From CALLMM01 sp964429855 (GTDB lineage: Bacteria > Armatimonadota > Chthonomonadetes > Chthonomonadales > CAJBBX01), in NCBI GenBank assembly GCA_964429855.1, contig CAYSDM010000006.1:1-64000 (forward strand): a stretch of DNA of 64,000 nt, in the 5' to 3' direction. The notes beneath the pieces were generated by a model. It saw only the letters and a list, made by a program, of their open reading frames with translations, made no database searches and was not told the DNA's origin. This document shows, piece after piece, positions 55,108 to 61,316 of the stretch. Within the stretch, counting starts at the first letter, position 1. The number at the start of each line of letters is the position of its first letter. The translations under genes were made by a program, and so were the position numbers.

Positions 55108-56643
55108 ATGAATTCCGTTGAACCGTGTGATGAGACCCTCTCTGTCGTGCCCGATTCCTGTACGCTGGTGCTGTTCGGCGCGACAGGCGACCTGACCCGT
55201 CGCAAACTGATCCCCGCGCTCTACAGTCTGGCGGTGCAGGAGCTTCTGCCGGAGCGATTCGCCATCGTCGCCTTTGCGCGCCGCGACAAAGACGATGCGA
55301 GCTTCCGGGAAGACCTGCGGGAAGCCGTTCGCGCCTTTGCCCCCTCCCTGCCCGCCGAAGGCGAGACCTGGGAGCGGTTCACCCGCCGCGTCTTCTACCA
55401 TCGCTCCACTCTGGACGACCCGCAGGGCTACCGGCAACTGAGCAGACGGCTCGATGCGCTGGATCGGGAGCTTGGTCTGAGCGGCAGCCGACTCTTCTAT
55501 CTGGCGACTCCGCCGGACAACTTTGCCGGGATCGTGACCCATCTGGGACAGGCGGGGCTGGCGCGTCTCCCGCAGGAGAAGGGTCCCTGGACTCGGATCG
55601 TGATCGAGAAGCCGTTCGGCTACGATCTGGAGTCGGCGCGGGCATTAAACCGGCATATCCGCTCCATTTTCTCCGAAGAGCAGATATACCGGATAGATCA
55701 CTATCTGGGCAAGGAGACCGTGCAGAACATCCTGGTGCTGCGCTTCGCCAACCGCCTGTTTGAACTGCTGTGGAACCATCTGTATGTGGATAATGTACAG
55801 ATCACGGTGGCGGAGACCCTCGGCGTAGAGGGGCGCGGAGCCTACTTCGATGAGGCGGGCATCCTGCGCGATATTGTCCAGAATCATGCCCTGCAGATCA
55901 TGACCCTGATCGCGATGGAGCCGCCGATCTCGCTGGAGGCAGACGCCATCCGGGATGAGAAGGTGAAGGCGCTGCGCTCCATTCGCCGCTTTACGCCGGA
56001 AGAGGTGGCGCGCAGCGCCATTCGCGCCCAGTATAGCGCCGGAAGCGTCGGCGGAAAGCCGGTTCCCGGCTATCGGGAGGAGGAGGGCGTTCCTGCCGAC
56101 TCGCACACGGAAACGGCGGCTGCGCTGCGTTTCTGGGTGGATAACTGGCGATGGGCGGGCGTGCCGTTCTATGTGCGCGCAGGCAAGCGGATGCCCCGGC
56201 GCGTTACCGAGGTGGTATTGCAGCTCAAGGATGTGCCGGATGTGCTTTTTGCGCGTATGTCCTGTATGGATATGACGCCCAATCGCCTGACCCTGCGCAT
56301 ACAGCCGGATGAGGGCGTCGAAATCCTGATGAGCGCCAAACGTCCCGGTCCGACGGTGCAGGTGGAGCCGGTCTCCATGCGCTTTGCCTACAGCGAGGAG
56401 TTCGGGCAGAGCATTCCCGACGCATACGAGCGACTGCTGCTCAACGCGATGCTGGGGGACGCCTCCCTGTTTGCCCGCGATGACGAGGTGGAGACCGCCT
56501 GGGAGCTTCTGATGCCGGTGCTGGAGGGCTGGAAAGCCTCCCCGGAGCCGCCGCACGCCTATCCTGTCGGAACCTGGGGACCGGGGGCGGCGGACGATCT
56601 GCTGCGAAATGATGGACGGGTCTGGTGGGTGCCGATGGATTAG
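55108..56643 (+). CDS. zwf: glucose-6-phosphate 1-dehydrogenase
   Basis: A 511-residue full-length G6PDH, first enzyme of the oxidative pentose phosphate pathway, reducing NADP. The coenzyme motif FGATGDLTRRKL is at residues 23-34, EKPFG at 167-171, and the catalytic RIDHYLGKE at 195-203 carries the substrate lysine and histidine. Later conserved phrases are FYVRAGKRMP and the AYERLLL motif before the C-terminus. No gnd or tal neighbours are seen. The ATG follows GGAAGCAGGAC. It is preceded by the sigma factor's terminator, so has its own promoter. Confidence 0.97.
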   Translation: MNSVEPCDETLSVVPDSCTLVLFGATGDLTRRKLIPALYSLAVQELLPERFAIVAFARRDKDDASFREDLREAVRAFAPSLPAEGETWERFTRRVFYHRSTLDDPQGYRQLSRRLDALDRELGLSGSRLFYLATPPDNFAGIVTHLGQAGLARLPQEKGPWTRIVIEKPFGYDLESARALNRHIRSIFSEEQIYRIDHYLGKETVQNILVLRFANRLFELLWNHLYVDNVQITVAETLGVEGRGAYFDEAGILRDIVQNHALQIMTLIAMEPPISLEADAIRDEKVKALRSIRRFTPEEVARSAIRAQYSAGSVGGKPVPGYREEEGVPADSHTETAAALRFWVDNWRWAGVPFYVRAGKRMPRRVTEVVLQLKDVPDVLFARMSCMDMTPNRLTLRIQPDEGVEILMSAKRPGPTVQVEPVSMRFAYSEEFGQSIPDAYERLLLNAMLGDASLFARDDEVETAWELLMPVLEGWKASPEPPHAYPVGTWGPGAADDLLRNDGRVWWVPMD

Positions 56644-56754
56644 CGCGTGGAATCACGCCATAGAATCGTTTCACTCCTTGCGAACCGGCAGGAGTTTCGC
56701 CCCTCTGCGGTGAATCAGTCCCTGACCGATGGTACAGAGACAGGCGAATACCTT

Positions 56755-57033
56755 ATGAATCTGGCGCAGGCGCTGACAATCGCCGTCATCCTGGCATCTA
56801 TTGTCTTCATTTTCTGGGGACGGAGCGCGTCCGGCAAAGCCGTTCTGACGCGCCTGTTCGGCGCGCCGACGCCGCCGCGCAGATCCGGGACACGCTCTGA
56901 AAAGCGCGCTTCCGCGCCCGGCGCTCGTTCCGGCGCGTCCGGGTCTTGCGCAAAAAACGCTGCCGGATCGTCTCCAAAGACTACCCCGCGTGCCGTATCA
57001 CGCACGGCGTCCAATCGTGGAAGAAAACAGTAG
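56755..57033 (+). CDS. possible small membrane protein, basic Ser/Arg-rich tail
   Basis: A 92-residue candidate: residues 1-24 are a transmembrane helix (MNLAQALTIAVILASIVFIFW), followed by a highly basic, Ser/Pro/Ala-rich tail with no fold I recognise. The ribosome site is weak. It overlaps the next gene by 44 bases in another frame, which lowers confidence. The open frame also extends upstream to 56647, close to the zwf stop. The tail may be low-complexity translation rather than a real product. Confidence 0.4.
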   Translation: MNLAQALTIAVILASIVFIFWGRSASGKAVLTRLFGAPTPPRRSGTRSEKRASAPGARSGASGSCAKNAAGSSPKTTPRAVSRTASNRGRKQ

Positions 57034-57769
57034 CGCGCCTGCATCGCCCCGCCCTCCCCGGCGATTCCTCTCCCGTTCGGCAGCGATCTTTCTGGTGATT
57101 CTGCTGACGGTCTCCGCGCTGGTCGCCGCAATCCCTTCCCTGCGCTGGCGCAGCGCGCAGATTGCGCGCACCCGCTGCCTGACCAATCAGCGGCGGATGG
57201 CGACCGGACTGCTGCTCTATGCGCTGGATCATGACGGCTGCCTGCCTCCGCCGGAGTATCCTCAGCCCGAAGGAAAGTGGCGTACATGGATCGCCTGCCT
57301 GCAGCCCTATATCGCCGATCAGGAGATCACCGACTGCCCGGTTAATCCGTTTAAGAAGGCGACCAACCCCTATCACGGCTATCCCGCCGACAGCAGCTAT
57401 GCGTTGAATCTGCGCTTCTTCGGGGTTTTTGCCCCGGGACCGTTCCCGATTGAGAATGTCGAGATCCCCGCCCAGACCGTTCTGTTGACGGAAGCCGGAT
57501 TCTACCGGGCGCAGGGACCGTTCGGACCGCCCTCCTATCCCTGGGCGATGACCTGGTACTGGGATACCGCCTGGTGGCCCAATGTCTATCCCTCGCCGCA
57601 CAATCGGCGGATGAATGTGGCGGTGGCGGACGGGCATTCGGTCTCTGTCAAAGTCGCCTACTATACGCCGGAGGGGCATGACCCCCTCTATGGCAGACTC
57701 GGCGGCGCGGTCTATAACTGGAATGGCGGCTATCCCAACGGAAAAACGGACGGCGTGCCGAAGGAGTAG
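56990..57769 (+). CDS. prepilin-like (H-X9-DG) protein without a prepilin cleavage motif
   Basis: A 259-residue protein related to the prepilin-like protein at 18840-19628. After an N-terminal transmembrane helix (residues about 27-50, FLVILLTVSALVAAI) comes the family phrase ARTRCLTNQRRMATGLLLYALDHDGCLPPP, and the C-terminal NVAVADGHSVSVKV element. It lacks the FTLIELLVVIAIIAIL leader, so it should not be processed by prepilin peptidase and would remain an uncleaved anchored protein. The start is a GTG at 56990 with no strong ribosome site; a GTG at 57017 is the alternative. Role unknown. Confidence 0.72.
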   Translation: MPYHARRPIVEENSSAPASPRPPRRFLSRSAAIFLVILLTVSALVAAIPSLRWRSAQIARTRCLTNQRRMATGLLLYALDHDGCLPPPEYPQPEGKWRTWIACLQPYIADQEITDCPVNPFKKATNPYHGYPADSSYALNLRFFGVFAPGPFPIENVEIPAQTVLLTEAGFYRAQGPFGPPSYPWAMTWYWDTAWWPNVYPSPHNRRMNVAVADGHSVSVKVAYYTPEGHDPLYGRLGGAVYNWNGGYPNGKTDGVPKE

Positions 57770-57857
57770 ACGGTGAAGTTCGCCCCGATTCCAGAGAAAA
57801 TAACGGAATCCGATAGGCTTTCCGACAGGGATCGGCGGACAAACCTGTAAAAAACGC

Positions 57858-57886
57858 TTGCGTAACTCGGTTGCGCGTTGTATAAT
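57858..57886 (+). promoter_or_regulatory. strong sigma-70 promoter of the glycine-rich lipoprotein gene
   Basis: TTGCGT (57858-57863), a 17-base spacer and a consensus TATAAT (57881-57886), with the gene start at 57963. The leader is about 70 bases and contains TTCAGGAGGAAGG as ribosome site. It is the best consensus promoter in the window apart from the two at 18.7 and 19.8 kb. Confidence 0.8.
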
Positions 57887-57962
57887 GTTCGCGCTACATA
57901 ACCACCCTGTGAGAGCGCTGCGCCCCCCGCATGAAAGCCTCACGTATTCAGGAGGAAGGTTC

Positions 57963-58499
57963 ATGGCTCAAAGGGCACTGTTTCGCCCCGGCACCTGGAA
58001 GCAGAACCTGCTGACAGCACTGGCAGTTTGTTCCGTGATCGTCGTCGTTGGATGCGGCGGCGGTGGAGGGGGTGGGGGTAATCCGCCCGGCGGCACCGGC
58101 GCATGCGGAAGTCCCGGCGGCTCGACCACTCCCGTTCTCTGTGGCAAAGTCTTCCGTGATGGAACCGGAACCACCATCTCCGGCGCGACCGTTACCCTCC
58201 GCACGGCAACCGGCACATCGCTGAGCAGCACCACGACCGATTCCAACGGTTTCTTCAAGTTTTCCACCGTTCCTGCGGGCACCGCCCTGTTCCAGGTAGA
58301 CCCGCCCGCAACCGGATATACCGCCAATACCGCGCGATATGGAGGCAAGGTCTACGCCTACTATATCCGCAATCAGGCGAATACGGCAGCCTGCATTATG
58401 TCAACAGGCTCTATCCCTGCCGGCGATAAGGATCTGGGATCGGTTTTCCTCTTCCCGGACTCCACGCCGCCACCGCCTCCCTTCGGTTGTCCTCTCTAA
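57963..58499 (+). CDS. lipoprotein with glycine run and carboxypeptidase-regulatory-like domain
   Basis: A 178-residue exported lipoprotein. The signal peptide ends in VVVGC (lipidated Cys) and is followed by a run of eight glycines and a Pro/Gly-rich linker. The middle is a small beta-sandwich of the carboxypeptidase-regulatory or Cna-B-like kind: CGKVFRDGTGTTISGATVTLRTATG, TTDSNGFFKFSTVPAGTALFQV. The tail is Pro-rich. AGGAGGAAGG before the ATG sets the start. It has its own strong promoter and terminator, so it should be highly expressed. Function unknown; surface display or calcium-independent scaffold is a guess. Confidence 0.85.
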   Translation: MAQRALFRPGTWKQNLLTALAVCSVIVVVGCGGGGGGGGNPPGGTGACGSPGGSTTPVLCGKVFRDGTGTTISGATVTLRTATGTSLSSTTTDSNGFFKFSTVPAGTALFQVDPPATGYTANTARYGGKVYAYYIRNQANTAACIMSTGSIPAGDKDLGSVFLFPDSTPPPPPFGCPL

Positions 58500-58521
58500 A
58501 CAACCCCCCGCGCACTTTTCC

Positions 58522-58559
58522 GCCCCCGCGTTCTCTGACTGCGCGGGGGCTTTTATTTT
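58522..58559 (+). terminator. Rho-independent terminator after the lipoprotein gene
   Basis: A 9-bp GC stem (58522-58530 with 58542-58550, GCCCCCGCG / CGCGGGGGC) with an 11-base loop, followed by TTTTATTTT at 58551-58559. Its tail touches the stop of the convergent DUF6785-like gene. Confidence 0.9.
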
Positions 58560-60499
58560 CAGGAGAGGAACTGATAGATCGGAACCTGAAACAGCCGCCC
58601 GATCAGCGCCCATCCCGCCTGAATCCCGATATCCCCCAGCGTAAGTCCCACAAAGAAAGCCAGGCTGCGCCGATAGAGGGCGTGTCCCCCGTAGCGCAGC
58701 ACCAGAACTTTGGTCATCCATGCCAGCAGAAACGGCACGAAGAAGGCTGCCAGACTCAGGGTGTTGCTTAGCACATAGCCGACCGGGTGCAGCGGGAAGA
58801 AGGGCAGCCGCGTTCGCAGCCACGCCAGCAGCGCGGTGAATCCCCCGCCCAACAGCAGCGCGGTCATTCCCGAAACATCGAAGGGGGCGCGCTGGCTTGC
58901 GCTGCGATGCATCTCGTTCATACCCACCTGCGCCTTCCACATGGCAAAGGCGTTGCTTTTTGCGGTTGCCGCGCCGAGTGAGTAGAACTGACTCAGGCTG
59001 AACCACCAGGCAAACAGCAGCGCGGTGACCGTTCCGATCCCGCACCAGCACAGGATCGTGCGCCAGCGCAGTCCCGCCGTCTCCCCGATCTTCAGTCCCT
59101 CGAACAGATAGGGCAGCATCTGCGCCCGAATATCCACATGCACCAGATCGAACAGCCCGCCTGCCACCATCGCGCGCGGAGGCAGTCCGTAGGTTCCCAG
59201 CAGTCCGCCCATGACGCGCGCGGGCGTCCAGCTAAGAGGCGCAAACGTCCAGATACCCCCCGCCTCGCCGCGCACCCGCGCCCCGCACAACACATAGGCG
59301 ACATAGAGCGCGATCGTCCCCAACGCCATCAGCGGCGCGATCCCCGCCGCCATCATCATGGCGGCGCAGAGCGTCATACAGAGCGCCGCCAGCGCGCCCA
59401 ACCGCCGAAGGTCCCGCCGGTCCCTCGACGGCGAGGTCTGCATCAGATGCGACCAGCGCAGGCGCGCTCCCCATAACGCCAGCGCGGCAAAGGCGATCCA
59501 GGCTCCCGCTGCCTGTTCCTCCCGAAAGGGAAAACGCGCCGCCCCGGTTCCCGCCGACTCCACGCCAAACAGCGTCCCGATCAGATAGGAGAGCCGTGTC
59601 GCGATCCAGAAGAAGAGGCAGCTAAAGCTGACGCTGCTGGGGACAAAGTAGGCTAGCCCGATCGCCATCGGGTAGAAGCCGACCTGAAGATCGGGCAGGG
59701 AGTTCCAGGGAGGAGAAGTGAACAGAAGCGGCTTGATATCGAACGCCTTCAACTGAAACGCGGGAACCGAGGGATACCAGTCGTGCAGCACCAGCAGACT
59801 CTGCAGAACGACCGGGACGGCAACGCCCATCCAGAAGAGCGGGCGGTGAAACAGGTCGTCACGCGGGTCGGTAAGCTGGATCGGCAGCACCGTGATCGGG
59901 AAAGTGAGACGCTCCTGATGAATCCAGATACGGTGCAGAACCGCTGCCAGCCCGATCCAGATTCCGCTCAGAAGCAGCAGGTAGAGGCTCCAGAATCCGA
60001 TGGGCAGCAGCCATGCCTGCCAGGGGACGCCCGTCCCGCCCTGGTAGAGCGCGCGGATCGCCTCCGGATCGTGCAGCACGGGCAGCGAGGAGAGCGCGGG
60101 CAGATAGGCGTTCCACTGCGGCTGGGTCGCGGAAAAGTAGGGCAGAAACCCCATCCCCGTTATCAGAAAACGCATCCCGCCGAATCCCATGATCGGGATG
60201 GTGCAGGTCAGGACGATATAGCCGAACAGAAGCTCCTGCCGTGCCAGCCCGAACCGGTGCATCAACGTCCGCCCGATCAGAAGATAGATGACGGTCGGCA
60301 TCATCAGCGAGTAGCAGATCAGGTAGACGCTCTGGGCGATCTCGCTGTCCGCCACCCAGGCAATCAGCGCCGCCTGCGCCGCCAGAATCAGCGCCAGAAC
60401 GCGCAGGCGTATCCGGCCGGACCCGCGCAGGTTCCGGTTATCCGCCTCCGGCAGAGGAGGCTCCCCGGAATCCATACGATGGACGGGATCGGCGTTCAT
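58559..60499 (-). CDS. DUF6785-like multi-spanning membrane protein, intact paralogue
   Basis: A 646-residue polytopic protein with about 13 hydrophobic segments, an intact homologue of the gapped gene at 13154-15137. Shared elements are IWIHQERLTFPITVLPIQL, PLFWMGVAV, PPWNSLPDLQVGF, FPFREEQAAGAWIA, FFPLHPVGYVLSNTL and VLVLRYGGHALYRRS. No known catalytic motif; a transporter or membrane scaffold role is possible. The ATG at 60499 is four bases after the TGA of the isochorismatase-like gene, so the two are translationally linked. It is the last gene of an operon that begins with the heparinase-like gene. Confidence 0.82.
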   Translation of the reverse strand: MNADPVHRMDSGEPPLPEADNRNLRGSGRIRLRVLALILAAQAALIAWVADSEIAQSVYLICYSLMMPTVIYLLIGRTLMHRFGLARQELLFGYIVLTCTIPIMGFGGMRFLITGMGFLPYFSATQPQWNAYLPALSSLPVLHDPEAIRALYQGGTGVPWQAWLLPIGFWSLYLLLLSGIWIGLAAVLHRIWIHQERLTFPITVLPIQLTDPRDDLFHRPLFWMGVAVPVVLQSLLVLHDWYPSVPAFQLKAFDIKPLLFTSPPWNSLPDLQVGFYPMAIGLAYFVPSSVSFSCLFFWIATRLSYLIGTLFGVESAGTGAARFPFREEQAAGAWIAFAALALWGARLRWSHLMQTSPSRDRRDLRRLGALAALCMTLCAAMMMAAGIAPLMALGTIALYVAYVLCGARVRGEAGGIWTFAPLSWTPARVMGGLLGTYGLPPRAMVAGGLFDLVHVDIRAQMLPYLFEGLKIGETAGLRWRTILCWCGIGTVTALLFAWWFSLSQFYSLGAATAKSNAFAMWKAQVGMNEMHRSASQRAPFDVSGMTALLLGGGFTALLAWLRTRLPFFPLHPVGYVLSNTLSLAAFFVPFLLAWMTKVLVLRYGGHALYRRSLAFFVGLTLGDIGIQAGWALIGRLFQVPIYQFLS

Positions 60500-60503
60500 T
60501 GCG

Positions 60504-61316
60504 TCAGGCTTCCGCCGCAGAGGATGCCCGCGCGCCGACGAGAAAATCGTCCAGATCGAACACAAACCCGAATGCCAGCGCGACCCGCCACAGCGCGATC
60601 TCCTTGCATCGCTGCTCCCGCGCCGTCTCCCGATTCTCGACGGCGGTGGTCGCCTGACGGATGGCGGAGCAGAGCAGCCCGCGCCCGCTCATCTCCGCCA
60701 TGCCGCCCGGAGAGAGCAGCAGGCACCAGTTGATGGCAAATCCCGCATAGATCAGGTGACTGACTCCCGCCTCCCGGCAGAGCGCAAAGAGTTGATGCCC
60801 GTTCTCCGCAATCCCCTCCGTCTCCAGCGGGCGCGCCTGCGGCGGAAAGTCCAGGTTCTGAAAGCCGCGCGCCACATCTGCCTCGTTGTGCCGCCCGACG
60901 AAGACATGCTCTGCGCGAAAGCGCCGCAGCCTCTCCAGCGAGGGATCGGCGGGAATGCTCTCCGGCGCGGGGGGAGGCGAACCCGCCAGCGAAACCGCCC
61001 GTTGATAGCCAGGAAGATGACGGTAGTAGTCGCCTCCTCCCACCACATGAAACAGGTTCCAGCCGGCTCCGCGTACCGTCGCCAGCAGCGGAGGAAAGAC
61101 CTTGCGGCAGATCTGCGCGGCGCGCGGAATATACTCCACGGCGCGATGCCAGCCCGGATTGTCTGCAAACGTCCCGGTCTCCCAGGCGTGCATGACGACC
61201 AGCGCGGTATGCTCCTTCGGAACCTCGATCTCCGCCGTTTTCCAGCCGCCGTACCCTTCGCCGGGAATATCGCGGTCGTAGTCGGCATCGAACTGCTGAT
61301 AGTAGTGGGCGCGCAC
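60504..61316 (-). CDS. isochorismatase-like cysteine hydrolase family protein, atypical
   Basis: A 270-residue protein of the isochorismatase-like fold. The nucleophile position is Cys198 in AGFAINWCLLLS, with the typical following GGMAEMSGRG. The canonical early aspartate of the family (VIDMQ) is replaced: the strand reads ALVVMHAWETG with His43 there, so the classical Asp-Lys-Cys triad is not complete. Family members hydrolyse amides or vinyl ethers of small molecules. The start is a GTG that shares one base with the TAG of the heparinase-like gene, preceded by AGGAGGAGATTA. Possibly it acts on a product of that enzyme. Confidence 0.75.
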   Translation of the reverse strand: MRAHYYQQFDADYDRDIPGEGYGGWKTAEIEVPKEHTALVVMHAWETGTFADNPGWHRAVEYIPRAAQICRKVFPPLLATVRGAGWNLFHVVGGGDYYRHLPGYQRAVSLAGSPPPAPESIPADPSLERLRRFRAEHVFVGRHNEADVARGFQNLDFPPQARPLETEGIAENGHQLFALCREAGVSHLIYAGFAINWCLLLSPGGMAEMSGRGLLCSAIRQATTAVENRETAREQRCKEIALWRVALAFGFVFDLDDFLVGARASSAAEA

